A stretch of DNA of 19,906 nucleotides from an uncultured Actinomycetes bacterium (GCA_903941145.1 CAJANQ010000144.1:1-19906), one strand, 5' to 3'; shown: positions 1 to 6,906, counted from the stretch's first letter. Made by a program: numbers and translations. The notes: generated from the letters alone by a model not told the origin.

Positions 1-418
1 CGCCGTCGACCAGGCCGCCAGGGTTGGCCTCGACCGTCACCTCCAGGTCGTCCGCCACCTCGAACTGCTCGCGCACTGCACCGAGCAGCCGGGCCATGAG
101 CGTCGGGTCGAGCAGCGAGGGGGTGCCGCCGCCGACGAACACGCTCGAGACCGGTGGGCAGCCGCCGAGCAGTTCGGCCGCCGCAGCCAGCTCGGCGACG
201 GCGCCGTCGACGAACCGCTCGTGCGCGGCCGCGGCCTGCTCCGGGTCGCCCACGACGTACGTGGTGAACGCGCAGTACCCGCACCGCCGGGCGCAGTAGG
301 GGACGTGGAGGTAGAGCCCGAACGGGGTCCCCGGAACCAGGTCGCTCCGGTCGGAGAGTGCGCGGCGCAGTCGGTCGATGGGCAGAGTCTGCGCCGAAAC
401 GGAGTGGGGCCGCGACAC
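1..418 (-). CDS. hemW: HemW-like radical SAM protein (partial, C-terminus outside window)
   Basis: The minus-strand frame contains LYLHVPYCARRCGYCAF, the CX3CX2C radical SAM cluster motif with the N-terminal context typical of HemW/HemN-type proteins, followed by VFVGGGTPSLL and TVEANPG, both hallmark strings of the family. HemW proteins resemble coproporphyrinogen III dehydrogenase but act as heme chaperones in characterised cases; sequence alone does not separate chaperone from enzyme. About 139 residues are visible and the rest lies before base 1. The start is uncertain: the only good candidate I find is GTG at 418, about 34 residues ahead of LYLHVP, with no clear ribosome binding site. 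The gene is divergent from asd, 24 bases away. Confidence 0.85.
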   Translation of the reverse strand, partial: MSRPHSVSAQTLPIDRLRRALSDRSDLVPGTPFGLYLHVPYCARRCGYCAFTTYVVGDPEQAAAAHERFVDGAVAELAAAAELLGGCPPVSSVFVGGGTPSLLDPTLMARLLGAVREQFEVADDLEVTVEANPGGLVDG

Positions 419-428
419 GGCAGGCCGG

Positions 429-434
429 TAGTTT
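429..434 (+). promoter_or_regulatory. -10-like box for asd (leaderless type)
   Basis: TAGTTT matches TANNNT and ends 8 bases before the asd ATG at 443. No Shine-Dalgarno sequence is present, which suggests a leaderless or near-leaderless transcript. Confidence 0.45.
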
Positions 435-442
435 CTCGGGCC

Positions 443-1480
443 ATGTCCGGATCCCCCGCCCACGTCGGCGTCTTCGGCGCCACCGGCCAGGTCGGTGGCG
501 TGATGCGCCAGCTCCTCGCCGACCGCAACTTCCCCGTCGCGTCGATGCGCTACTTCGCGTCGGCCCGCTCGGCCGGCACGACCCTCCCGTGGGGCGACGA
601 GCAGGTCGTCGTCGAGGACATGGCCACCGCCGACTTCTCGGGCCTCGACATCGCCCTGTTCTCGGCGGGCGGCAGCACCTCCAAGGAGTACGCCCCGACC
701 GTGGCCGCCGCGGGCGCCGTCGTGATCGACAACTCCTCGGCATGGCGCATGGACCCGCAGGTGCCGCTGGTGGTGCCCGAGGTCAACGCTGACGCTCTGG
801 CCGACATCCCGATCGGGATCGTGGCCAACCCGAACTGCACGACCATGGCGGCGATGCCGGTCCTGAAGCCGCTCGACGACGAGGCCGGCCTGGTCCGGCT
901 GGTCGTGAGCACCTACCAGGCAGTGTCCGGCGGCGGCCTTGCCGGCGTCGACGAGCTGGCAGTCCAGCTCGACGCGCTCGGCGGCCAGGGCGCCTCGCTG
1001 ACCTTCGACGGCGGCGCGGTGGAGTTCCCCCCGGCCACCAAGTTCCCGGCGACCATCGCCTGCAACGTCGTGCCCAAGGCCGGCAACGTGGTCGACGACG
1101 GCTCCGAGGAGACCGACGAGGAGCAGAAGCTCCGCAACGAGAGCCGCAAGATCCTGGACCTCCCCGACCTGCGGGTGTCCGGTACCTGCGTGCGGGTCCC
1201 CGTGTTCACCGGCCACTCCCTGGCCATCAACGCCGAGTTCTCGCGGCCGATCTCTCCGGACCGTGCCCGGGAACTGCTGGCCGGCGCTCCCGGCGTGGTG
1301 CTCGCCGACCTGCCGACGCCGCTCGAGGCGGCCGGCAAGGACCCGTCCTACGTGGGCCGCATCCGGACCGACTCGTCGGTGGAGCACGGCCTGGCACTGT
1401 TCGTGTCGAACGACAACCTGCGCAAGGGCGCGGCCCTCAACGCGATCCAGGTCGCCGAAGCACTCCTTGCCCGGGGCTGA
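443..1480 (+). CDS. asd: Aspartate-semialdehyde dehydrogenase
   Basis: This 345-residue protein should reduce aspartyl phosphate to aspartate semialdehyde with NADPH, the branch point to lysine, diaminopimelate, threonine and methionine. The N-terminal nucleotide-binding loop FGATGQVGG is at residues 11-19. The catalytic cysteine is C132 in NPNCTTM. The RVPVFTGHS string, with H258, matches the substrate-binding and acid-base region of the family. Length is normal. ATG 443 was chosen because it puts the Rossmann strand at the usual distance; an upstream open extension to 221 overlaps hemW and shows no family similarity. It ends 27 bases before the convergent MazG-like gene. Confidence 0.96.
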   Translation: MSGSPAHVGVFGATGQVGGVMRQLLADRNFPVASMRYFASARSAGTTLPWGDEQVVVEDMATADFSGLDIALFSAGGSTSKEYAPTVAAAGAVVIDNSSAWRMDPQVPLVVPEVNADALADIPIGIVANPNCTTMAAMPVLKPLDDEAGLVRLVVSTYQAVSGGGLAGVDELAVQLDALGGQGASLTFDGGAVEFPPATKFPATIACNVVPKAGNVVDDGSEETDEEQKLRNESRKILDLPDLRVSGTCVRVPVFTGHSLAINAEFSRPISPDRARELLAGAPGVVLADLPTPLEAAGKDPSYVGRIRTDSSVEHGLALFVSNDNLRKGAALNAIQVAEALLARG

Positions 1481-1507
1481 CCCGCCAGGACCTCCGGCCG
1501 TGCGGGT

Positions 1508-1762
1508 TCAGGCCGGCGGGTCGGTGACGTACCGGCTCGCCGCGTCCTCGAGCGACAGCCCGATCTGGTTGGCCAGCGACGCCAGCCACGCCAGCACGTC
1601 GCCCAGCTCGTGGCGCTGGTCCTCGACGGTGCCCTTCCGGACCGCCTGGGCCAGCTCGCCCAGCTCCTCGCACAGCCAGGCCACCGTGGCGGGCACGCCC
1701 CGCTCGCGGTCGGCCTCTCCGTAGAGGTCCTCCATCAGCTGCTGGAACTCGGCGATCTGCAT
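1508..1762 (-). CDS. MazG-like nucleotide pyrophosphohydrolase
   Basis: This 84-residue protein is a single all-alpha NTP-pyrophosphohydrolase domain. The metal-binding pattern is visible as EELGE (E32, E33, E36) followed by HELGDVL (E52, D55), the EExxE...ExxD arrangement that holds magnesium in MazG and dUTPase-like relatives. It is about the length of short single-domain MazG homologues rather than the longer two-domain MazG. The substrate cannot be read from sequence; house-cleaning of non-canonical nucleotides is the family expectation. The ATG is preceded by AGGGAG, and a TAGGGT box lies further upstream (1789-1794 read on the minus strand), so this gene has a short leader. Confidence 0.85.
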   Translation of the reverse strand: MQIAEFQQLMEDLYGEADRERGVPATVAWLCEELGELAQAVRKGTVEDQRHELGDVLAWLASLANQIGLSLEDAASRYVTDPPA

Positions 1763-1834
1763 GGGTGCTCCCTAGGAAGGTTGGCGCCACCCTACGGAAC
1801 GTCCTGGCCGCCGCCGACCACGCCCGGACGCGGA

Positions 1835-1865
1835 ACGACCGCCCCGGTTCCCAGGGGGCGGTCGT
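1835..1865 (-). terminator. Hairpin downstream of the CAP-domain gene
   Basis: A perfect 11-base-pair inverted repeat, ACGACCGCCCC and GGGGCGGTCGT, encloses a 9-base loop. It begins 26 bases past the stop of the minus-strand CAP gene. There is no strong U tract, so it is a terminator-like hairpin rather than a classic intrinsic terminator. Confidence 0.6.
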
Positions 1866-1891
1866 CCAGGTTCCCGATCGGTTGGCCGGCG

Positions 1892-2389
1892 TCAGGTCGC
1901 CATGAAGACCTGCACGGTGAACACACGCTTCCAGCCCTTGCAGTTGCCCCACACCGCAGCCGTGCCGATCTCGGTAAAGGCGGGGTCCATGATGTTGGCC
2001 CGGTGTCCCGGCGACTTCAGGTAGGCGGTGTGGACGGCCTGGATCGTGGCGCCCTCGCCGACGTTCTCGCCGAGCTTGCGCCAGTTCGACGGCGCGCCGT
2101 CGGCCAGACGGCTGTGGCTGATCTGGCAGACGTTGCGCATCCGCTGGGCCCACTTGTCGGCCTTGACGTCGAGCGTGACGTTGGACCGGAGCTGGCGGAG
2201 GCCGGCCTGGGCCCGGGACTGGTTGACGAGCGCCGCCACCTGCCACCGGTCCGCCGCGGTGGACTCGCAGCTGGTGAGGACGGTGCTGAAGCTGGCGACA
2301 GCGACGACGGCGGCGAGGACCACGAGGAGCCGGCGTGCCCGGCCGGTGCGCGCCGTGCGCACCTGAGTGGTGGTTCCCTCGTAGGTCAT
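1892..2389 (-). CDS. CAP/SCP-domain (YkwD-like) exported lipoprotein
   Basis: The 165-residue protein has a basic N-terminus, a hydrophobic segment at about residues 21-38, and LTSC ending at C41, which fits a lipobox, so it is probably a lipoprotein on the outer face of the membrane. The rest is a CAP domain: ISHSR, LGENVGEG and SPGHRANIMDPAFTEIG are the conserved motifs carrying the family's histidine and glutamate cavity residues. Two cysteines (NVCQIS and WGNCKGW) may form a disulfide. Bacterial CAP proteins are poorly understood; substrate and role are unknown here. No clear ribosome binding site precedes the ATG. It lies downstream of tRNA-Pro but behind a strong hairpin, so it is probably transcribed separately. 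Confidence 0.88.
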   Translation of the reverse strand: MTYEGTTTQVRTARTGRARRLLVVLAAVVAVASFSTVLTSCESTAADRWQVAALVNQSRAQAGLRQLRSNVTLDVKADKWAQRMRNVCQISHSRLADGAPSNWRKLGENVGEGATIQAVHTAYLKSPGHRANIMDPAFTEIGTAAVWGNCKGWKRVFTVQVFMAT

Positions 2390-2464
2390 GGTCTAGGTGT
2401 CGGCCCGGTCTGCAGCGTGCTTAACAAAACCCTGACAATTCGGCCTGTGACTCCTGCCGGACGC

Positions 2465-2496
2465 GCAACGGCCGGGCCCGAGGGCCCGGCCGTTGC
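2465..2496 (-). terminator. Strong GC hairpin after tRNA-Pro
   Basis: AACGGCCGGGCCC and GGGCCCGGCCGTT are perfect 13-base arms (2467-2494) separated by only GA, and two more pairs extend the stem outward. It starts 4 bases past the CCA end of the minus-strand tRNA and ahead of the CAP gene, the right place to end the tRNA transcript. No U tract follows. Confidence 0.7.
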
Positions 2497-2500
2497 CACA

Positions 2501-2577
2501 TGGTCGGGTTGGGGAGATTTGAACTCCCGGCCTCCTCGTCCCGAACGAGGCGCGCTGCCAAACTGCGCCACAACCCG
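2501..2577 (-). tRNA. tRNA-Pro (anticodon CGG)
   Basis: Read on the minus strand, the acceptor arms CGGGTTG and CAACCCG pair fully, followed by A and an encoded CCA. The D stem is GCGC/GCGC, the anticodon stem CCTCG/CGAGG closes the loop TTCGGGA with anticodon CGG at 2541-2543, and the T arm is GGGAG-TTCAAAT-CTCCC. Total length is 77 with CCA. It reads the proline codon CCG, which should be common in a genome this GC-rich. A TACCAT box at 2590-2595 (minus strand) is a possible -10. Confidence 0.97.
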
Positions 2578-2595
2578 TGGTGGACCGTGATGGTA

Positions 2596-2613
2596 TCCGG
2601 CGGACCCGCCGGA
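2596..2613. repeat. Inverted repeat between receiver gene and tRNA-Pro
   Basis: TCCGGCGG and CCGCCGGA are perfect 8-base arms around AC. It lies 11 bases past the end of the receiver-domain gene and just upstream of a TACCAT -10-like box for the tRNA, so it could end one transcript or sit in the promoter spacer of the next. Confidence 0.45.
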
Positions 2614-2624
2614 CGGTAAAGCGG

Positions 2625-2993
2625 TCAGGCGATGGCGGCGACGGCCCGGCGGAGCCCCATTGCGTCGAGCGGCTTCACCAGCCAGCCGTCGGCGTCGGAC
2701 TGCTTGGCCAGGTACTCGTCCGCGTCACGGTCGAGGAGCAGGAGGACCTGCTGCGGATCCAGCCGGCCGCCGCTCTCCTCGTTGCGGATCGCCAGACAGG
2801 TGGCCACGCCGCCCATGTTGCCGATCTGCAGGTCGAGCACGACCAGGGCCGGCTCGAGCTGGCGGATGGCGGCGACGACGTCGCGGCCGGCGCGGACCCG
2901 GGCGACCGAGGTCCGGTCGTCGGAGAGCGCGGCGTCGACCTCGTCGAAGACCTCGTCGGCGTCGGTGGCCACCAGCACGGTACGTCCAGGCAT
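2625..2993 (-). CDS. Stand-alone response-regulator receiver domain
   Basis: At 122 residues this is a receiver domain alone, with no DNA-binding or enzyme output. The acidic pocket is present as D11 and D13, the likely phosphorylated aspartate is D54 in VVLDLQ, and the conserved lysine is K107 in WLVKPL. The position that usually holds the Ser/Thr switch at the end of strand 4 reads LLLLD, with no Ser or Thr. It follows the second ArsA-like gene by 10 bases on the same strand, with a TAGGGT box overlapping that gene's stop, so it may be both co-transcribed and separately started. No histidine kinase is in the window. Its partner is unknown; a link to the ATPase pair is inference from order only. 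Confidence 0.85.
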   Translation of the reverse strand: MPGRTVLVATDADEVFDEVDAALSDDRTSVARVRAGRDVVAAIRQLEPALVVLDLQIGNMGGVATCLAIRNEESGGRLDPQQVLLLLDRDADEYLAKQSDADGWLVKPLDAMGLRRAVAAIA

Positions 2994-3000
2994 GGGGCGA

Positions 3001-3006
3001 ACCCTA
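3001..3006 (-). promoter_or_regulatory. -10-like box for the receiver gene, overlapping the upstream stop
   Basis: On the minus strand this reads TAGGGT and ends 7 bases before the ATG at 2993. Its first three bases are the TAG stop of the ArsA-like gene. No Shine-Dalgarno sequence is present, which suggests leaderless expression. Confidence 0.5.
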
Positions 3007-4152
3007 CCGTGACACGGTGGTGCGTCCGAAGACGACGTCGCCCAGGCCGGAGAGTGCAGCGAGGTCGGTGACCTCGAACGGTTGCAGGCTCACCCGGACC
3101 ACCGGTGCCGGCGCGACCCGGTCGGTCAGCCCGGTCAGGTGCGACTCCTCGCCCCGGGCCAGCTCGCGGGCGTCGGCCAGGCAGGTGTAGTGGTCGACGA
3201 GCGCCTCGGCCCCCGGCCGTTCCGAGAGGGTGACGGCCCGTCGGCGCACTGCGTCGGGCCCGGTCGCCAGCTCGTCCTCGGTGTGCCCCGGCCGTTCGAA
3301 CGACGGCTGCATGCGGTTGACGATCAGGCCGCGCACCTCGATGCGGTGGTCGTGCAGCTGCTCGGCGAAGTAGCCGGCCTCGACCACGGTGTCGGCCTTG
3401 GGCGAGGCGACCAGCACGAACGCCGTCGAGTCGTCGGTCAGGAGGGCGTCGACCTGCCGGGCCCGGTCCTTGAAGCCCTCGTCCATGCCCTCGAAGGCCT
3501 GGAAGAACGAGATCGCGTCGTCCACCACGTCGGCGCCGACCACCTTGGCCAGCGCCCGCACGAGCGTCTGGGCGGCGACGTTGACGGCCTTCACGAAGCC
3601 CTTGGTCGGCGCGGTGAGGACCCGGTAGAGCCGGTGGTCGAGGAAGTGGGCCAGCCGGTGCGGCGCCTCCAGGAAGTCGAGCGCGTTGCGGGTCGGCGGC
3701 GTGTCGACGACCACGAGGTCGTAGTCGCCCTCGACCGCGAGCTCGAAGAGCTTCTCCGTCGCCATGTACTCCTGCGTGCCCGACAGCGACCCGGAGATGT
3801 TCTTGTAGAAGTTGTTCGTGAGGATCGCCTCGGACTGGGCCTCGGTCGCCGAGTAGCGGCGGACGAGCCCGTCGAACGTCGACTTGGTGTCGAGCATCAG
3901 GGCCCACAGCTCGCCGGGCCAGCCGCCGTCGATGCGGGACGGTTCGTTGGTCAGCCCCTCGAGACCGAGTGCGTCGGCGAGCCGTCGTGCCGGGTCGATG
4001 GTCACGACCACCGCCCGACGGCCGCTGCGGGCGGCCTCCATGGCGATGAGCGCGGCAGTGGTGGTCTTGCCGACGCCGCCGGAGCCGCAGCACACGACGA
4101 CCTTGGAGCGGGCGACGACCTGGCCGAGCTCGTTGGTCGGCAGCCCGGTCAT
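3004..4152 (-). CDS. ArsA/Get3-family ATPase, second of a pair (BagB-like)
   Basis: This 382-residue P-loop ATPase of the MinD/ArsA class has the deviant Walker A CGSGGVGKTTT at residues 22-32, TIDPARRLADALGL after it, and the switch-like VVVDTPPTRNALDFL. From memory it resembles Mycobacterium tuberculosis Rv3680 closely in these strings and in NNFYKNISGSLSGTQEYMA. Such actinobacterial proteins are usually called anion-transporting ATPases, but the tail-anchor-type methionine-rich insert and arsenite cysteines are not evident, so neither arsenic transport nor tail-anchor targeting should be assumed. The start ATG overlaps the stop of the preceding ATPase gene in an ATGA junction, so the two are translationally coupled and may act as a heterodimer. 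Confidence 0.88.
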   Translation of the reverse strand: MTGLPTNELGQVVARSKVVVCCGSGGVGKTTTAALIAMEAARSGRRAVVVTIDPARRLADALGLEGLTNEPSRIDGGWPGELWALMLDTKSTFDGLVRRYSATEAQSEAILTNNFYKNISGSLSGTQEYMATEKLFELAVEGDYDLVVVDTPPTRNALDFLEAPHRLAHFLDHRLYRVLTAPTKGFVKAVNVAAQTLVRALAKVVGADVVDDAISFFQAFEGMDEGFKDRARQVDALLTDDSTAFVLVASPKADTVVEAGYFAEQLHDHRIEVRGLIVNRMQPSFERPGHTEDELATGPDAVRRRAVTLSERPGAEALVDHYTCLADARELARGEESHLTGLTDRVAPAPVVRVSLQPFEVTDLAALSGLGDVVFGRTTVSR

Positions 4153-5135
4153 GCGACGACCCCGGGCACGTCGAGGTGGCGGATGCCGTCGGTGACCGCG
4201 GCGGCGAGCAGGTCGAGCTCGGCCCGTCCCAGCTCGGAGGTGAAGAGGTACGGCAGACGGACCTGCGGGAGCGGGAGCTCCTCGGCCATCCGGTCGAGCT
4301 GCTGGTGCTGGAGCGCGGTCCGCTCCGAGCGGAACTCGGCCGCGGCCCGCAGCAGGTCGGCCTCGCCGTCGAGCAGGGTGACGCCGGCGCTGGCGGCCGC
4401 GTCCTCGGGGTCGGTGGCCAACCCGGCCAGGTCGGGGAACACGGCGTTGACGAGCACGGGCCCCAGCGCCACGCCGACCTCGTCCTCCAGGCTGTAGGCG
4501 GTCTCGACGACCTCGTTGACCGGGGTCTCCTCGGGCAGGGTCACCAGCGCCACCCGGCAGCGGGTGGGGTCGCACAGCAGCTCGAGGACGTCGTTGGCCT
4601 GGGTGTTGATCGGGCCCACCTTCACGGCGTCGGCCAGGCCGCGGGCGGACCGCAGGAACGTGATGGCGTGCCCGGCCGCCGGGGCGTCCAGGAGGATCAG
4701 GTCCCACTCGCCGGTCTGCTCGAGCTGCTTGATCTTGCCCAGGACCAGGATGTCGCGGATGCCGGGAACGGCGGTGGCCACCAGGTCGAGCGCGCCGCTG
4801 GCGACGAGCCGGTTGGAGATCCGCTGGAGGCCGTGCGACGACAGATAGTCCAGCAGCGCGTCGTCAGGTGTGATCGTGCGTGCGGTCACCCCGCCGTGGA
4901 CGCCGTCGGCGTGCTCCTCGGCGGCGTGGACGAGGACGGCGTCCTCGTAGGTGAGGCCGGCCGAGCCGAACATCGCCGGCATGCCGCCCTTGCCCTCGAC
5001 CTCGACGATCAGGGTCCGGACGCCGACCGACGAGGCGGCCACGGCGAGGGCGGCCGTCACGGCGGTTTTGCCGACGCCACCTTTCCCGGCGACGATGAGC
5101 ACGCCTGATGCAGTGAGAAACTGCGCAGGATCCAC
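4149..5135 (-). CDS. ArsA/Get3-family ATPase, first of a pair (BagA-like)
   Basis: This 328-residue protein carries the Walker A loop GKGGVGKT at residues 17-24, including the signature lysine K18, and LLDAPAAGH (residues 148-156), the ArsA-family switch. The string after the P-loop is EVEGKGGMPAMFG rather than the usual DxDPA, as I recall for the Rv3679-type partner. It overlaps its paralogue by 4 bases. The start is GTG at 5135, supported by AAGGGA upstream. It is divergent from the NfeD-type gene with only 24 bases between start codons. In mycobacteria the paired ATPases lie beside whiB4; here a whiB lies 1.5 kb away. The cargo or partner is unknown. Confidence 0.87.
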   Translation of the reverse strand: MDPAQFLTASGVLIVAGKGGVGKTAVTAALAVAASSVGVRTLIVEVEGKGGMPAMFGSAGLTYEDAVLVHAAEEHADGVHGGVTARTITPDDALLDYLSSHGLQRISNRLVASGALDLVATAVPGIRDILVLGKIKQLEQTGEWDLILLDAPAAGHAITFLRSARGLADAVKVGPINTQANDVLELLCDPTRCRVALVTLPEETPVNEVVETAYSLEDEVGVALGPVLVNAVFPDLAGLATDPEDAAASAGVTLLDGEADLLRAAAEFRSERTALQHQQLDRMAEELPLPQVRLPYLFTSELGRAELDLLAAAVTDGIRHLDVPGVVA

Positions 5136-5159
5136 GATGTCCCTTCGGAGGGTGTTGCG

Positions 5160-6551
5160 TTGCGCAGACTAGCGAGTCGGTCCCGCCGCACGGCTGCGGC
5201 CGTGTTGGTCGTCCTGGCCGGCGCGACCGCGCTGGCTGCAGTGTCGTCCGCCCCGGTCGGTGCGGCGACGGACTGCACCCGCAACGGCTGTGTCGACGTG
5301 GTCGCTGTAGGCGGGCTCATTGACCGGGTCGAGGCCGACTTCATCGAGGAGCAGATCGGCCGCTCCAACCGGACGCCTGGCGCCACGGCGGTGCTGCTCC
5401 AGCTCGACAGTGCTGGTGCCGCGGTCGACGACGCCACCGTCGACCGGCTGGCCACGGTCATCAAGGACTCTCGCGTGCCCGTGTCGGTCTGGATCGGTCC
5501 GTCGGGCGCCACGGCCCGGGGCGCAGCCGCCCAGCTGGTGCAGGTCGCCGAGAACTCGGGCATCTCGCCCGGCTCGGACTTCGGCAACGCTGGCCAGCAG
5601 GTCGTCTCGCCCGAGGTGGCGGGCCGTCTGTTCACCGGGAAGGCCGCGGTGGCCCGTACCCAGGTGCTCGACGCCAAGCAGGCCGTGAAGCTCGGCGTCG
5701 TCGACCGGTTCTCGCCCACGATCGGCGACCACATCGTCGCCCTCGACGGCGTGAAGACCAAGACCGTCGACAAGGGCGAGGAGCGCCGCACGGTGCCGGT
5801 CACCGTGATCCGGTTCTCCAAGCTGCCGCTGCTGACCCAGCTGTTCCACACGGTCGCCAGCCCCTCGGTGGCCTACCTGCTGCTCACGGTCGCGCTGGGG
5901 CTGCTCCTGTTCGAGTTCTTCACCGCCGGCGTCGGCGTGGCCGGCGTCATCGGGGCGGTGTGCCTGGTGCTCGGCGCCTACGGCGTCGCCGAGCTGCCGC
6001 ACCGGACGTGGGCGCTCGTGCTGATGGTGCTGTCGATGGTCGGGTTCGGCATCGACGTGCAGTCGGGCGTGCCGCGTCTTTGGACGATCATCTCCATGGT
6101 CGGGTTCACGGTCGGGTCGGTGTTCCTCTTCACGGACTACCGGGCCTCGTGGCTCGCCCTGGCCGCCGGCCTGATCGGCATGGGCGTTTCGATGTTCTCT
6201 GGCATGCCGGCGATGGTGCGGACGCGGTTCGCAACGCCGACGGTCGGCCGCGAGTGGATGGTGGGCGAGGAGGGCGAGGCCGTCACCGGCATCGACCCCG
6301 AGGGCACCGTCCGGGTCAAGGGCGCACTTTGGCGGGCGCTCACGAACCGCGCGACGCCGATCCCTGCGGGCGACCCGGTGCGCGTCGCCGCCATCGACGG
6401 GCTCGTGCTCGAGGTCGAGCCCCTCGAGGGTGCGGCCATGGACTACCGGGAGATGCGGGACCGCCGGAAGGGCGCCGACGAGGACGGTGCAGAGGAAGGT
6501 GCCGACGACGCCCAGCCCGGCGGCGAGGATGCGGCCAGCACGACCGAGTAG
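5160..6551 (+). CDS. NfeD-type membrane protein with a degenerate ClpP/crotonase-like protease domain
   Basis: The 463-residue protein has a signal peptide (about 1-36), an extracytoplasmic ClpP/crotonase-like domain (about 44-190), several membrane segments (about 237-352), and an OB-fold NfeD domain (about 360-425), then an acidic tail. This is the long NfeD architecture. The block GPSGATARG (113-121) aligns with the family's PSGxxAASAG, but the catalytic serine is replaced by glycine at about 121, and LDSAG stands where LDTPGG is usual. It is therefore probably a proteolytically inactive scaffold; this alignment is by eye. The start is TTG at 5160, chosen because GGAGGG (5147-5152) lies 7 bases upstream. 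It is divergent from the ArsA pair. Confidence 0.85.
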   Translation: MRRLASRSRRTAAAVLVVLAGATALAAVSSAPVGAATDCTRNGCVDVVAVGGLIDRVEADFIEEQIGRSNRTPGATAVLLQLDSAGAAVDDATVDRLATVIKDSRVPVSVWIGPSGATARGAAAQLVQVAENSGISPGSDFGNAGQQVVSPEVAGRLFTGKAAVARTQVLDAKQAVKLGVVDRFSPTIGDHIVALDGVKTKTVDKGEERRTVPVTVIRFSKLPLLTQLFHTVASPSVAYLLLTVALGLLLFEFFTAGVGVAGVIGAVCLVLGAYGVAELPHRTWALVLMVLSMVGFGIDVQSGVPRLWTIISMVGFTVGSVFLFTDYRASWLALAAGLIGMGVSMFSGMPAMVRTRFATPTVGREWMVGEEGEAVTGIDPEGTVRVKGALWRALTNRATPIPAGDPVRVAAIDGLVLEVEPLEGAAMDYREMRDRRKGADEDGAEEGADDAQPGGEDAASTTE

Positions 6552-6570
6552 TTGTTTCTGCAATTTCTCC

Positions 6571-6599
6571 TTGACGCTCTCTTGAGAGAGCCATATCTT
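6571..6599 (+). promoter_or_regulatory. Housekeeping-type promoter of whiB with palindrome in its spacer
   Basis: TTGACG at 6571-6576 and TATCTT at 6594-6599 are separated by exactly 17 bases, the best -35/-10 pair in the window. Inside lies a 16-base palindrome (6576-6591) with arms GCTCTCT and AGAGAGC around TG. A repressor bound there would block RNA polymerase; equally an activator could bind it. It sits in the T-rich gap after the NfeD gene. Confidence 0.75.
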
Positions 6600-6603
6600 T
6601 CCT

Positions 6604-6624
6604 TGACGTAAAGGGAATGACGTA
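6604..6624 (+). repeat. Direct repeat TGACGTA in the whiB leader
   Basis: TGACGTA occurs at 6604-6610 and 6618-6624. The longer string TCCTTGACG also recurs at 6568-6576 and 6600-6608, 32 bases apart. The second TTGACG has no matching -10 at the right distance, so it is more likely a binding site or chance than a second promoter. Confidence 0.4.
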
Positions 6625-6626
6625 GG

Positions 6627-6636
6627 GGAGATCTCC
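6627..6636 (+). promoter_or_regulatory. Palindromic ribosome binding site of whiB
   Basis: GGAGATCTCC is a perfect 10-base palindrome made of the Shine-Dalgarno GGAG and its own complement, ending directly at the ATG (6637). It could form a DNA operator half-pair or weakly self-pair in RNA dimers; it is too short-looped to form a hairpin by itself. Confidence 0.5.
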
Positions 6637-6906
6637 ATGAGCGCACGACAGTCACAGGACGCATGGCAGGACGCAGGGGCATGCAGGGGCCCGAAGGCCT
6701 CGGTCTTCTTCCCTCCGCCCCACTTCGAGCGCAAGGTCGAGCGCCTCGCTCGTGAGCGTCAGGCCAAGAGCATCTGCAGCTCGTGCCTGGTGAAGGACGA
6801 CTGCCTCGAGTACGCCGTCACCATCGGTGAGCCGCACGGCATCTGGGGCGGCATGAACGAGAACGAGCGCCGCGAGTTCGCCGAGCTGTTCCTGACGGCC
6901 AGCTGA
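6637..6906 (+). CDS. WhiB-family iron-sulfur transcription regulator
   Basis: The 89-residue protein has the four WhiB cysteines C16, C47, C50 and C56 (CSSCLVKDDC), which bind a 4Fe-4S cluster in family members, and the turn motif GIWGG (68-72) with basic and acidic residues after it. These proteins act with the primary sigma factor and sense redox change or nitric oxide. The class cannot be assigned: spacing between C16 and C47 is longer than in WhiB4/WblA as I remember them. It has a strong own promoter, a GGGGAG ribosome site and a hairpin after its stop, so it is likely monocistronic. Its neighbours fit the mycobacterial whiB4 locus. Confidence 0.95.
   Translation: MSARQSQDAWQDAGACRGPKASVFFPPPHFERKVERLARERQAKSICSSCLVKDDCLEYAVTIGEPHGIWGGMNENERREFAELFLTAS

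Noticed and set aside
1480..1521. Terminator between asd and the MazG-like gene
   Set aside because: ACCCGCC and GGCGGGT can pair, but the loop of 28 bases and short arms make it indistinguishable from chance at this GC content.
1508..1762. A toxin-antitoxin component
   Set aside because: The MazG name invites it, but no toxin partner lies nearby and the gene stands alone with housekeeping-type motifs.
3082..4497. Long plus-strand open frame of 471 codons across the ATPase genes
   Set aside because: It is antisense to two well-supported ATPase genes and has low-complexity G/R/V-rich text typical of the opposite strand of GC-rich coding DNA.
3004..4707. Reading the second ATPase with a 185-residue N-terminal extension
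   Set aside because: The extension overlaps the first ATPase in another frame, is rich in Arg, Gly and Pro, and resembles nothing; the ATGA junction gives a better start at 4152.
3004..5135. An arsenic resistance operon
   Set aside because: Only the ATPase fold matches. There is no ArsB, ArsC, ArsR or arsenite-binding cysteine cluster nearby.
6603..6631. A second whiB promoter starting at TTGACG 6603
   Set aside because: At 17 bases downstream the sequence is GGGAGA, which is the ribosome site and not a -10.
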